Part shown: positions 1 to 7,651 of the stretch, piece after piece
Position numbering within the stretch: position 1 is the stretch's first letter
How the letters are laid out: the number at the start of each line of letters is the position of its first letter
DNA from: Flavonifractor sp. An92
Lineage (GTDB): Bacteria; Bacillota; Clostridia; Oscillospirales; Oscillospiraceae
Direction: 5' to 3'
Length of the DNA: 64,000 nt
Assembly: GCF_002159175.1 (NCBI RefSeq)
Contig: NZ_NFGZ01000014.1
Location: forward strand, 1 to 64,000
Program-made: the position numbers and the translations under genes
The notes under the pieces: generated by a model
The model's database searches: none
What the model was told of the DNA's origin: nothing
The model's input: the letters and a program-made list of their open reading frames with translations, nothing else

Positions 1-1241
1 TGATACACTTCACTGTAACGGATGAGCGCCTGCTCGAAGAGGGCCATGGGGGCCCGCAGGCAGCCCGCGCCCACCTGGCCCACGCCGGGCTCCTTGTGGG
101 CAACGCCGGTATGGCAGACGGGGGCGATGTTGGTCTCCAGCACCTTCAGAATGTCGATGCCGGTGGGGATGCCCCGGAACTCCAGCGCCGGGATGGTGAA
201 CTCCGGGTTCTCCCGGGTCACGATCTCGTACATCTCCAGGTTCCGCTTGGCCGCGTCCTTGGCCGTGCCGCCCACGAACTGCACCACCGACGGGGAGGCT
301 GCTGCGGCAAAGCCGCCGAAGCCCATGGTCTCGGTGATGGTGCTGTCGCCGATGTCGGGATTGGCGTCCTTCTCGCTGTACCCGGGCAGGTACAAGGCAT
401 CCACCCGGGGCGCGGGAGCGGTGAACCACTCGCCGGGCAGGCCGCTGATGCGGATGCCGAAGTCGGTGCCGTTGCGGGCCATGGCGGTCACCACCGTGCT
501 GCCCTTCACCCCGTCGCCCGCGTCCGCCATGGATTTGAGCGCCGGCATGGCCAGGTTGAGGAAGGTGTAGTCGTTCTGGCCCACGAACTCCAGCACCCGC
601 TTGGCGTCCTTCTCATTCACCGCGTCGAAGATGGCCGGCGCGATGCGGTTAGCAAAGAGCGCGGAGGAGGCTTTGTAGCGGTTGTGCAGGTCGTCGCCCA
701 TGTGCAGCGCCTCGCTGAGGATGGGTTTGATCCGCAGCTCGCCCATGGCCTTGATGACCGCCTGCAGCGCCGGGCCCAGCACCTCGTTCATCCACACCAG
801 GCGCTCATGGACCTCCGGGCCCAGGCCACCGTAGCGCAGCACCTTGCCGCGGCCCTCGTTCAGGTTGCAGTAGGCGTCGTTGCCGTGCTTCCGGTTGTGG
901 ATGACAAAGACCGGCATGCTGGGGCTGGTGACGCCCGCCATGGGGCCCACCGCGCTGTGGTTATGGCAGGGGGCGAAGTGGATCTCCCCCGAAGCGGCCA
1001 GCTCGTAGGCTTCCGCCTCGGTCCGGGCACGGCCCTCCAGCATCAGAGCCCCCGCGATGGCGCCCTTCATAGGGCCGCACATCCGCTCCCAGGTGATGGG
1101 AGGACCGGCGTGCAGGATGGTGTCCTTGGTCATCCCCGGGATGACCTCGATGGCCGGGCGCACGTCCACCCAGACCGGGTCCGCCTCCAGCATGGTGTGC
1201 ACCGCCTGCTGGTTGGCTTGGTTGATGGCTTCGATGTTCAT
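1..1241 (-). CDS. DUF1116 (YlbE/AllG-like) protein, 3' end cut by window edge
   Basis: The reading frame is open from an ATG at 1241 to the window edge (413 residues; the family is usually about 420-480), so only the C-terminal tip is missing. The start follows a GAGGGA ribosome site. The sequence begins MNIEAINQANQQAVHTML and has the family-like stretch HNHSAVGPMAGVTSPSMPV. DUF1116 proteins include E. coli YlbE, which with FdrA and YlbF forms the oxamate carbamoyltransferase of anaerobic allantoin breakdown (known of the family). FdrA and YlbF partners would lie beyond base 1 and are not visible. A sigma-54 promoter sits 69 bases upstream and the matching activator lies just behind it, so expression is probably inducer-dependent. 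Role as a carbamoyltransferase subunit is inference. Confidence 0.8.
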   Translation of the reverse strand, partial: MNIEAINQANQQAVHTMLEADPVWVDVRPAIEVIPGMTKDTILHAGPPITWERMCGPMKGAIAGALMLEGRARTEAEAYELAASGEIHFAPCHNHSAVGPMAGVTSPSMPVFVIHNRKHGNDAYCNLNEGRGKVLRYGGLGPEVHERLVWMNEVLGPALQAVIKAMGELRIKPILSEALHMGDDLHNRYKASSALFANRIAPAIFDAVNEKDAKRVLEFVGQNDYTFLNLAMPALKSMADAGDGVKGSTVVTAMARNGTDFGIRISGLPGEWFTAPAPRVDALYLPGYSEKDANPDIGDSTITETMGFGGFAAAASPSVVQFVGGTAKDAAKRNLEMYEIVTRENPEFTIPALEFRGIPTGIDILKVLETNIAPVCHTGVAHKEPGVGQVGAGCLRAPMALFEQALIRYSEVY

Positions 1242-1309
1242 CGTCTGTTCCCTCTTTTCCTGATAAGATCCGGTGTCAGCTTTTGTCGTGCAAACTACCC
1301 TAATATATC

Positions 1310-1326
1310 AGCAAAATTCATGCCAA
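1310..1326 (-). promoter_or_regulatory. Sigma-54 (-24/-12) promoter of the DUF1116 gene
   Basis: On the minus strand the bases read TTGGCATGAATTTTGCT. The invariant GG and GC are separated by exactly ten bases, as in the consensus TGGCAC-N5-TTGC. It is about 70 bases before the DUF1116 start and the preceding gene encodes a sigma-54 activator. Confidence 0.85.
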
Positions 1327-1384
1327 CTTTGGGCGGTTTTTCACGGGGACAATCCGGCCTTTTTTCCGGGGCATTCAGGAAGGC

Positions 1385-1400
1385 GATGAAATTGGTCATC
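1385..1400. promoter_or_regulatory. Candidate activator site (inverted repeat) upstream of the sigma-54 promoter
   Basis: GATGA-AATTGG-TCATC is a perfect 5-bp inverted repeat about 60 bases upstream of the -24 element, the usual place for an enhancer site of a bacterial enhancer-binding protein. Only one copy is clear, so this is tentative. Confidence 0.35.
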
Positions 1401-1410
1401 ATGGACGATG

Positions 1411-1448
1411 AAAAAGGGAGCGCCCAATGAAATTATTCATCGGGCGCT
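1411..1448 (-). terminator. Intrinsic terminator of the sigma-54 activator gene
   Basis: AGCGCCC (1419-1425) pairs with GGGCGCT (1442-1448) with an inner ATGAA/TTCAT stem, followed on the minus strand by a five-T run. It overlaps the activator stop codon and separates the activator transcript from the DUF1116 transcript. Confidence 0.8.
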
Positions 1449-2857
1449 GTCACGTGCAGGCGTTTCATTTTCTTGACTACGGTGGACTGGTCCAGTTTCA
1501 GGGCCTCTCCCACCTTGCGTGTGGTCTTGTAGCGCCGCAGTGCCTGGGTCAGGATACGCCGTTCATACGCTTCCACGGCCTGTTTCAGAGAGACGATCTG
1601 GTCCAACTCGTCGGGCGCGGCCTCTGTGGGGGAATTGGGGGCCGGCTCAGAGTCCTCACTGCTGAACAGCTCCAGAAGGCGGATCTGGGAAGCGTCGATG
1701 AATTCATAGGGTGAGGTCACGATCAGCCGCTCCACCGTGTGTTCCAGCTCCCGGATGTTGCCGGAGAAATGGAAGTGGCTCAATACCGCATAGCCGGATT
1801 CGGTGAGCTGCTTTTTGGTGCCGTATTTCTGGTTGAATTTTTCAAAAAAGAGGTTGGTCAGATAGGGAATGTCCTCCCGCCGCTCCCGCAGAGGGGGGAT
1901 GGTGATGGGGACCACACTGAGCCGGTAGTACAGATCTTCCCGGAATTTGCCGTCCTGGATGAGTTTTTTCAGATCCTTGTTGGTGGCGGCCACGATGCGC
2001 GCCTGGATGCGGATGGGCTGGCTGCCGCCGATGCGCAGCACCTCGTAGTGGTCCAGCACATGGAGCAGCTTCACCTGGAGCTCCAGGTGCATGTCCCCGA
2101 TCTCGTCCAGGAAAATGGTCCCGTTCTTGGCCAGTTCGAACAAGCCCTTTTTTCCGCCGCGCTTGGCGCCGGTGAAAGCGCCCTCCTCATAGCCGAAGAG
2201 CTCCGACTCCAGCAGCTCCTTCGGGATTGCGCCGCAGTTGATGGTCACGAAGGGAGCGTCCTTGCGGGGGCTGAGCTCGTGGATCAGCTTGGCAAAATAG
2301 CTCTTGCCCACGCCGGTCTCTCCCAGCAAAAGGACCGTGACGGTGGAGTTGGCCACGTGCTTGATGAGCTCCATCAGGCGCTGGACCGCAGGGCTTTGGC
2401 AGGCCACTTTGGAGTCGTGGATGGCCTGGCGGCGCCAGAGCTCGTTGCGGCACCAGTCCAGCTCACTTTGCAGGTTTTTGACCTCGGCGTTCAGAGACTC
2501 CTCCTCCGTGATGTCCTTGGAGAAGCTGATGATCTTGGAGAGCTTGCCCTGGTCGTCAAAAATGGGGTGGGAGGTGACGAAGAGGGTCTTTCCGGAGGCG
2601 GTCCGCTGGACCATCGTACTTTTGGAGCCGGTCTGTACCACTTTGGCGGTGATCGACTGGTCAAAGATGCCGTTGCGCTCCAGATCTTCAGAGCCCATGC
2701 CGATCAGCTCCTGCTCAGGGATGCCGAAATAGCGCTCACAGGATTTGCTGGCCGCGGTGAGGATGCCCTTGCCGTCGGCTATGGTGATCATGTCGTAGCT
2801 GAGATCCAGAATCAGCTGCAGTTCCTTCTCATATTCACTCAAATAGTTCTGCTTCAT
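1433..2857 (-). CDS. PAS-AAA+-Fis sigma-54-dependent transcriptional activator
   Basis: A 474-residue enhancer-binding protein. Residues 10-120 form a PAS-like sensor domain, followed by a short coiled stretch. The AAA+ core has Walker A GETGVGKS (about 179-186), the sigma-54 contact loop GAFTGA (226-231) and FLDEIGDMHLELQ as Walker B. The last 50 residues are a Fis/TyrR-type helix-turn-helix (KTTRKVGEALKLDQSTVVKK). It has no response-regulator receiver domain, so it probably senses a small ligand or metabolite through PAS. It lies directly upstream of a sigma-54 promoter on the same strand, making the DUF1116 operon its likely target (inference). Length and domain order are normal for RocR/AtoC-like activators. 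Confidence 0.95.
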   Translation of the reverse strand: MKQNYLSEYEKELQLILDLSYDMITIADGKGILTAASKSCERYFGIPEQELIGMGSEDLERNGIFDQSITAKVVQTGSKSTMVQRTASGKTLFVTSHPIFDDQGKLSKIISFSKDITEEESLNAEVKNLQSELDWCRNELWRRQAIHDSKVACQSPAVQRLMELIKHVANSTVTVLLLGETGVGKSYFAKLIHELSPRKDAPFVTINCGAIPKELLESELFGYEEGAFTGAKRGGKKGLFELAKNGTIFLDEIGDMHLELQVKLLHVLDHYEVLRIGGSQPIRIQARIVAATNKDLKKLIQDGKFREDLYYRLSVVPITIPPLRERREDIPYLTNLFFEKFNQKYGTKKQLTESGYAVLSHFHFSGNIRELEHTVERLIVTSPYEFIDASQIRLLELFSSEDSEPAPNSPTEAAPDELDQIVSLKQAVEAYERRILTQALRRYKTTRKVGEALKLDQSTVVKKMKRLHVTAPDE

Positions 2858-2906
2858 GGTATGCTCCTTTATACAAAACCATCGATGATGAGCGGCTTTT
2901 TATTCC

Positions 2907-2936
2907 ATATTACCCGATTAGCCAAGGCTTTGTCAA
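2907..2936 (-). promoter_or_regulatory. Likely sigma-70 promoter of the sigma-54 activator gene
   Basis: The minus strand reads TTGACA, an 18-base spacer, then TAATAT, 50 bases before the activator ATG. The surrounding 2858-3131 interval is A+T-rich and no gene is visible in it. Confidence 0.6.
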
Positions 2937-3131
2937 ACCCCGGGATAATATTGGAAAAAACATTGAAATATGTGTAAATACGTGGGAAATGTTTGAAAAA
3001 TAGAGCGGAATGAGCGGTGATGTAACAATCGCGGAAAATAGGTTCGCTTTTTAGAAAAAAACCGGTCGGTCGGCCGGGAAACTCTGTGCAGCTGCCCACT
3101 CCGGCGTTATAGAAATAGCTTGAAATAGGAA

Positions 3132-3175
3132 CAGGCCGCCCGGCACAGCCTCACAAGGCTGTGCCGGGCGGCCTG
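3132..3175 (-). terminator. Large hairpin terminator after the histidine kinase gene
   Basis: A perfect 19-bp stem (3132-3150 with 3157-3175) encloses the loop TCACAA. On the minus strand it is followed by TTCCTATTTC, a weak T tract. It lies 18 bases beyond the histidine kinase stop codon. Confidence 0.7.
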
Positions 3176-3192
3176 CGTGGGACGCCGTGGGA

Positions 3193-4344
3193 TCATGGGT
3201 CCGGAGCCTTCGGGATCGTGGCCCGGAGGGGCAGCTCCAGCACGAAACGGCTCCCGCCGTTGGGGCCGGGCTCGGCGCGGACCGAACCGCCGTGGAACTG
3301 CGCAATGGCCCGCACCAGGGCCAGGCCCAGTCCGGTACCGCCCTGCCGGCGGGAGCGGGCGCGGTCCACCCGGAAGAAGGGCTCAAAGATCTGCTGGCGG
3401 CATTCCTCCGGGATGCCGGGCCCCTGGTCGGTCACCTGGATTTGGATAAGCCCGCCGGTCTGCCGGGCCAATACCTCCACTGTGCCGCCGGTCGGGCTGT
3501 ATTTGACCGCGTTTTCCACCAGATTGAACAGGGCCCGGTGGAGCAGCTGCCGGTTTCCACGCAATGTGCAGCCGGGCACATCCACCGCCACCGCTACCTG
3601 CCGCGGACCGGCCAGGGGGCGGACCTCGTCGGCGACGGACCGGAGGAGTTCCACCACCACCGGCTCCTGCCGCGGGGCGTCCTCCAGATTGGTCAGGTCC
3701 AGCAGGTCCCCCACCAGGGAGGAGAGCCGGTCCACCTCGCCCTCCAGAATTCCAACAAGCTCTGCCGTCTCCGGCGGCGGAGCGTGCACTTTCTTCCGGT
3801 ACAGGCCGAGGCGGGTCTTCATGATGGCCAGTGGGGTGCGGAATTCGTGGGCCGCGTTGTGGGAGAAGTTTTTCTGCATCACAAAGACCTGATTCAGCCG
3901 TTCGGACATCTGGTTGAAGGAACAGGCCAGCTCCCACACCTCGTCGCCGTGGTTGGGGATGTCCACCGGCCGGTCCAGATCGTCGGCCGTTCGCTTCCGG
4001 ATCTGGCGGGTCAGCTCGTGCAGCGGGGCCAGAGCCTTCCCCACACCCCAGTAGATAAGGACGCTGCCCGCCACCACGATGGCGGCCATGGCCAGCAGGC
4101 TCTGGATGTGAAAGGACTGCCGGGCCTGCACGGCGGGCTGGCTCAGCTCCAGGTCGGTCATGGGGAGAGCCGGGGACGGCTCCGCCTCCATGTCCTGGGC
4201 GGGAAAGACCGGCGTGGCCTGGATGGCATCGGCCAGGTGCATGGCGGAAAAGTTGTTGGTCAGGGTGAGCAGCAGACAGCACAGGGCCAGGAGGGCTGTG
4301 CACACCAGCGTGACGCGCAGGCGCAGGGAACCACGTATTTTCAT
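3193..4344 (-). CDS. Membrane sensor histidine kinase (HAMP, HisKA, HATPase)
   Basis: A 383-residue class I kinase. Transmembrane segments lie near residues 9-30 and 81-101 and bound a short extracellular loop. A HAMP linker follows, then the H-box HNAAHEFRTPL with phospho-acceptor His about residue 166. The N-box is NLVENAVKYS, with DQGPGIP and GTGLGLALV as G boxes, so the kinase looks intact. Its ATG overlaps the stop codon of the response regulator frame (ATGA), the normal layout of a co-translated pair. Partner and target are the adjacent OmpR-type regulator and the divergent redox operon at 5.2-7.5 kb (inference from position and from the paired direct repeats between them). Confidence 0.93.
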   Translation of the reverse strand: MKIRGSLRLRVTLVCTALLALCCLLLTLTNNFSAMHLADAIQATPVFPAQDMEAEPSPALPMTDLELSQPAVQARQSFHIQSLLAMAAIVVAGSVLIYWGVGKALAPLHELTRQIRKRTADDLDRPVDIPNHGDEVWELACSFNQMSERLNQVFVMQKNFSHNAAHEFRTPLAIMKTRLGLYRKKVHAPPPETAELVGILEGEVDRLSSLVGDLLDLTNLEDAPRQEPVVVELLRSVADEVRPLAGPRQVAVAVDVPGCTLRGNRQLLHRALFNLVENAVKYSPTGGTVEVLARQTGGLIQIQVTDQGPGIPEECRQQIFEPFFRVDRARSRRQGGTGLGLALVRAIAQFHGGSVRAEPGPNGGSRFVLELPLRATIPKAPDP

Positions 4345-5021
4345 GGCGTCTCCTCCCGGATCAGGCGGTAGCCCCGGCCCACCTTGGTCTCGATGGGGTC
4401 CTCGCTCAGCCGTTCCCGCAGCTTCTTGCGCAGGGAGGAGACATGGGTGCGGATGGCGTTGCTGAAGGGGTTGGCCTCCGCGTCCCAGATGTGTTCTACC
4501 AGCTCCTCCTGGCTGACCTAGCGTCCCGGGTGGAGCATCAGGTGCTCCAGAATGGCAAACTCCTTGGGGGTGAGGGAGAGGGGGCCGCCGGGGGCGGAGA
4601 TCTCCCGGGCGGTGGTGTCCAGTGTGAGGGCCCCCACCTGCACCCGGGTATCCTGCTGGATAAAGGAGCGGCGCAGCAGGGTGCGCACCCGGGCCTCCAG
4701 CTCCTCCAGGGCAAAGGGCTTGGTCAGGTAGTCGTCGGCCCCCAGGTCCAGCCCGGTCACCTTGTCCGAGAGCTGGGCCCGGGCGGAGAGAATCAGCACC
4801 CGGGTCTCCGGCCGCTCCGCCCGGATGTGCCGGAGAAGCTCCAGACCGTCCATACCGGGCAGGTTCAGGTCCAGGATGACCAGGTCATAGGGCTCCACAA
4901 ACAGCCGCTCCCAGGCCTCCGCTCCGTCATAGCACCGGTCCACGGTGTATTTCTCCAGCTCCAGATCCTCCGCGATGCCGTCGCACAGCAGGCGCTCGTC
5001 CTCCACCACCAGCAGCTTCAT
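4341..5021 (-). pseudogene. OmpR/PhoB-type response regulator with in-frame amber codon in the DNA-binding domain
   Basis: Starting at ATG 5021, the receiver domain is complete: acidic pocket VVEDER, phospho-Asp51 in ILDLNLPGMDG and Lys in YLTKPF. The winged-helix domain begins (LSLTPKEFAILEHLMLHPGR) but codon 168 is TAG (4518-4520). Past it the same frame continues perfectly as VSQEELVEHIWDAEA and later THVSSLRKKLRER and ETKVGRGYRLIREE, ending in TGA at 4341 overlapping the kinase ATG. So the full-length form is 226 codons with a single nonsense codon; CAG to TAG (Gln) is the simplest origin. As written, the product would lack recognition helix and wing and could not bind DNA. Sequencing error, recent mutation or amber suppression cannot be told apart here. 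Confidence 0.88.
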
Positions 5022-5047
5022 TCCATCCGCCCCTTTCCGTTTTTCCC

Positions 5048-5119
5048 ATTATAGCACGGCGCCGTCAAGATTCCATCAAGAGCGCCTTGACAGAAACTTG
5101 ACATCCGGTGTGCTAGGAT
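5048..5119. promoter_or_regulatory. Divergent promoter region with mirror-image OmpR-type direct repeats
   Basis: Plus strand: CTTGACA at 5086-5092 and again at 5097-5103 (11-bp period), then ten bases, then -10 TAGGAT (5114-5119) for the lipoprotein operon. Minus strand: TCTTGAT and TCTTGAC also with 11-bp period (5064-5081), then ten bases, then -10 TATAAT (5048-5053) for the two-component genes. Repeats replace the -35 elements, as in class II OmpR/PhoB activation. The arrangement suggests the regulator activates both its own operon and the redox operon. Confidence 0.65.
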
Positions 5120-5164
5120 ACCTCCCGTCAACATCAGCCGCTGCGGCGGCAAGGAGGTTTTTGT

Positions 5165-5950
5165 ATGAAGGATATCATCAGACGCCGGTTGGCCGCCCTG
5201 GGCCTGGCTGGCGTAGTCGCGCTGTCCCTGGCTGCCTGCGGAAACAAGAAGCCCAGCCTGGAAGAGGTGGAGCAGGCCATTCAGGAGGGCACCCTCACGG
5301 TGGAGGATGCGCTGGACAAGGGCTGGGTGGACCAGGAGTGGGTGGACTCCTATGTGGAGGCCAACAGCGTCCCCGCCGCCGACAAGACGGAGGCCGGCGC
5401 GGTGGGGGAATTCACCACGCAGACCCTCTCCGGGGAAGCATTTACCCGGGACCAGCTGAGCCCGGTCACCTTTTTGGCCTTTGTCGATCCGGAGAATGGG
5501 GAGGCGGAGGCATTCTACCAGACCCTGAAGGACGCCTGGGAGGGAGTACAGGAGGCCGGCGCGGGCGTGGTGCTGTGCATCAAGGGGGAGAGCGGCAGGG
5601 ACCGCTTTGCTGATTCTCCGTTCCCGGTGATCGTCTATAACGACTCCCTGCGGGAGGCGCTGGGCAACAACCAGAGCATGGTAGAGGAGCTGGCGAACAC
5701 CGGAGCCTGGTATGTCAACGGCGCCATCTTCTCGGCCTGGAGCTCCTCGCTGGAGGTGGAGGACTTCATCTCCTCGGCCCAAAGCTTTGTGCAGATAGGG
5801 GCGGAAAAAGACGACACCCCCTCCGGCGGCGGCATGACCGACGCCAGCACGTCCGGTTCAGGCGGCGCGCTGATTTCGGGCGGCGGGAACTCCATGACCG
5901 TCGGTCAGGGGGCCGTTTCGAGCAGCGGCGCGGCGGCACCGGTGGGCTGA
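5165..5950 (+). CDS. Secreted lipoprotein with thioredoxin-like central region, no CxxC
   Basis: A 261-residue protein with an N-terminal signal and lipobox LSLAAC (Cys about 25), so it should be lipidated and face outward. Residues about 85-200 (SPVTFLAFVDPENG, then GVVLCIKGES and FPVIVYND) have the beta-alpha pattern of AhpC/TSA-thioredoxin folds but no CxxC. The last 45 residues are a low-complexity Gly/Ser tail. It starts 20 bases after a GGAGG-like site (AAGGAGG at 5152-5158 region) and is first in the operon with the CD1871A micro-protein, 4Fe-4S protein and TlpA thioredoxin. No specific function is known; a docking or redox-partner role on the cell surface is a guess. Confidence 0.75.
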   Translation: MKDIIRRRLAALGLAGVVALSLAACGNKKPSLEEVEQAIQEGTLTVEDALDKGWVDQEWVDSYVEANSVPAADKTEAGAVGEFTTQTLSGEAFTRDQLSPVTFLAFVDPENGEAEAFYQTLKDAWEGVQEAGAGVVLCIKGESGRDRFADSPFPVIVYNDSLREALGNNQSMVEELANTGAWYVNGAIFSAWSSSLEVEDFISSAQSFVQIGAEKDDTPSGGGMTDASTSGSGGALISGGGNSMTVGQGAVSSSGAAAPVG

Positions 5951-5951
5951 G

Positions 5952-6083
5952 ATGCGGAAAACGACCATAGTAGCACTGTGCGCCGCGCTGGCGATGATGG
6001 GGATCGGCCTGTGGCGCGGTGAGGCGGCGGTGATCCTGAGCAAGGGGACCCGCCTCTGTCTGGAGTGTGTGGGCATTGGATAG
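5952..6083 (+). CDS. CD1871A-type CxxC micro-protein (43 residues)
   Basis: A small gene that begins one base after the lipoprotein stop and ends inside the next gene. The product is one hydrophobic helix (residues 5-20) followed by the family signature LCLECVGIG at the very C-terminus, with two cysteines as CLEC. Small proteins of this form are annotated in Clostridia as CD1871A family and sit next to NapH-like 4Fe-4S membrane proteins, as here. Function is unknown; a metal- or haem-free redox subunit of the membrane protein is plausible. Too short for most gene finders, but spacing, composition and the conserved tail support it. Confidence 0.8.
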   Translation: MRKTTIVALCAALAMMGIGLWRGEAAVILSKGTRLCLECVGIG

Positions 6084-6945
6084 AAACAAGCACCGCTGGA
6101 AGATCCAGCTGGGGGCCACGCTGGCCTCCAACCCGGTCCTGCTGAACCTGCTGCGGGGCAAGATCGTGCGGGGAAAGTCCAAGCTGCTCTGCGTCCCGGG
6201 GCTGAACTGCTACTCCTGTCCGGCCGCTGCGGGCTCCTGCCCCATCGGCGCCATCCAGGCGGTGATCGGCTCCTCCAAATTCCACTTCGCCTATCTGGCG
6301 GTGGGACTGCTGCTGTGCATCGGCGTGCTGCTGGGGCGGGTGGTCTGCGGGTTCCTCTGCCCCTTCGGCTGGTTCCAGGAGCTGCTCCACAGGCTCCCGG
6401 GCAAAAAGCGCAGCACCCGGCCCCTGCGCGTCCTGACCTATCTGAAGTACGGCGTCCTGCTGCTCTTCGTCCTGGTCCTGCCCATGACGGTGGTGAACGA
6501 GGTGGGGATGGGTGACCCCTTTTTCTGCAAATATCTCTGCCCCGCCGGTATTCTGGAGGGCGGCATCCCGCTGGCGCTGGCCGATCCCGGCATCCGGGCC
6601 AGCCTGGGCGTGCTGTTCACCTGGAAGAGCTGCATCCTGCTGGGAGTGGTGGTGCTGGCGGTGTTCTTTTACCGGCCGTTCTGCAAGTGGCTCTGTCCGC
6701 TGGGGGCGCTGTACGGCCTGTGCAACCCCATCTCGGTCTACCGCCTGCAGGTGGACCCGGCGCGGTGTACGGGCTGCGGCGCGTGCGGAAGGGTCTGCCG
6801 GATGGATGTGGATGTGTTCCGCACCCCCAATCACCCCGAGTGCATCCGGTGCGGCGACTGCGCGGCCGCCTGCCCCACCCGGGCCATCACCAGGACCTTT
6901 TCCCTGAAAAAAACCACTGAGATCCAAAAGGAGACGACCTTATGA
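6076..6945 (+). CDS. NapH-like 4Fe-4S membrane protein
   Basis: A polytopic membrane protein of about 289 residues. It has an N-terminal Cys-rich CVPGLNCYSCPAAAGSCP, two repeats of the PF12801-type CGFLCPFGWFQ and CKWLCPLGALYG within membrane segments, and a C-terminal bacterial ferredoxin pair (CTGCGACGRVCRMDV and CIRCGDCAAACPTRA). It should pass electrons across or along the membrane. The start is probably TTG 6076 (MDRNKHRWKIQ), matching the family start; GTG 6067 is possible. Either start overlaps the CD1871A-type gene, implying translational coupling. The TlpA thioredoxin downstream overlaps by ATGA, suggesting the electrons feed a thiol partner outside the membrane (inference). Confidence 0.9.
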   Translation: MDRNKHRWKIQLGATLASNPVLLNLLRGKIVRGKSKLLCVPGLNCYSCPAAAGSCPIGAIQAVIGSSKFHFAYLAVGLLLCIGVLLGRVVCGFLCPFGWFQELLHRLPGKKRSTRPLRVLTYLKYGVLLLFVLVLPMTVVNEVGMGDPFFCKYLCPAGILEGGIPLALADPGIRASLGVLFTWKSCILLGVVVLAVFFYRPFCKWLCPLGALYGLCNPISVYRLQVDPARCTGCGACGRVCRMDVDVFRTPNHPECIRCGDCAAACPTRAITRTFSLKKTTEIQKETTL

Positions 6946-7496
6946 AACAAAGCCTTTGCATCCTGCTGGCCGGTGTGCTGGCGGCGTCCCTGACCGGCTG
7001 CGGCTCCGGCGGGACGGACCAACTGGTCTCCAAAACGCCGTTCCCGGACTTTGAAGAGGTGGATATCGTGCTGGGCGAGACGGTGTCCGACGACCTGTTC
7101 GGGGAGTATGACGCCACCATTGTGAACTTCTGGAACAACGGCTGTGGAACCTGCGTCGAGGAGATGCCCGAACTGGAGGAGCTGTACCACGCCTTCCAGG
7201 AGCGGAACATAAACCTGATCGGTGTGGGCACGGATTCCGGCGAGGGGGAGGAGCAGCTGGCCACGGCCCGGGACATTCTGCGGGAGAAGGGCGTGACCTA
7301 CTGCAATCTCTCCCCGGACCCGGAGGGGACCTTTTATCAGGAGTTCGTGGCAGACCTCACCACCTACCCCACCACCTATGTGGTGGACAGCCAGGGGAAT
7401 ATCATCGGCGCGCCCATTGTGGGCAATGTGAAAAAACAGCTGGACACGGTGGAGGAGCGCCTGGCGCTGATTTTGGAAGAAAACAAAAGCGAATGA
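6942..7496 (+). CDS. TlpA/ResA-like thioredoxin lipoprotein
   Basis: A 184-residue lipoprotein with lipobox LTGC (Cys 20). The thioredoxin fold carries the active site NNGCGTCVEEMP in the position of the usual W-C-x-x-C-R, and the cis-Pro region TYPTTYVVDSQGNI. It would act as a surface thiol-disulfide oxidoreductase. It is the last gene of the 5.2-7.5 kb operon, overlapping the 4Fe-4S protein by four bases, and is followed by a strong terminator. Together the operon resembles a transmembrane electron route to extracytoplasmic thiols. Confidence 0.92.
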   Translation: MKQSLCILLAGVLAASLTGCGSGGTDQLVSKTPFPDFEEVDIVLGETVSDDLFGEYDATIVNFWNNGCGTCVEEMPELEELYHAFQERNINLIGVGTDSGEGEEQLATARDILREKGVTYCNLSPDPEGTFYQEFVADLTTYPTTYVVDSQGNIIGAPIVGNVKKQLDTVEERLALILEENKSE

Positions 7497-7501
7497 CGCG
7501 G

Positions 7502-7543
7502 CACGCAGCCGGGGACGGGATCGTCTCCGGCTGCGTGTTTTTT
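7502..7543 (+). terminator. Terminator of the redox operon
   Basis: CACGCAGCCGG (7502-7512) pairs with CCGGCTGCGTG (7527-7537), followed by six T. Confidence 0.9.
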
Positions 7544-7568
7544 CTGGCCGGCTGCGGGGATCTTCTGC

Positions 7569-7618
7569 TTGCATTGCGGAACCAAATAGGCTATTATGAT
7601 GATATGAAACGGGTTTCA
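7569..7618 (+). promoter_or_regulatory. Promoter with LacI-type operator for the LacI/PfkB operon
   Basis: TTGCAT (7569-7574), 17-base spacer, TATTAT (7592-7597). The perfect inverted repeat TGAAAC-GG-GTTTCA (7605-7618) sits on the expected transcription start, a typical autorepression site for a LacI-family protein encoded 34 bases downstream. Confidence 0.8.
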
Positions 7619-7651
7619 AATGCGTTCTCTGCACAATGAGAGGTGAGTTGT

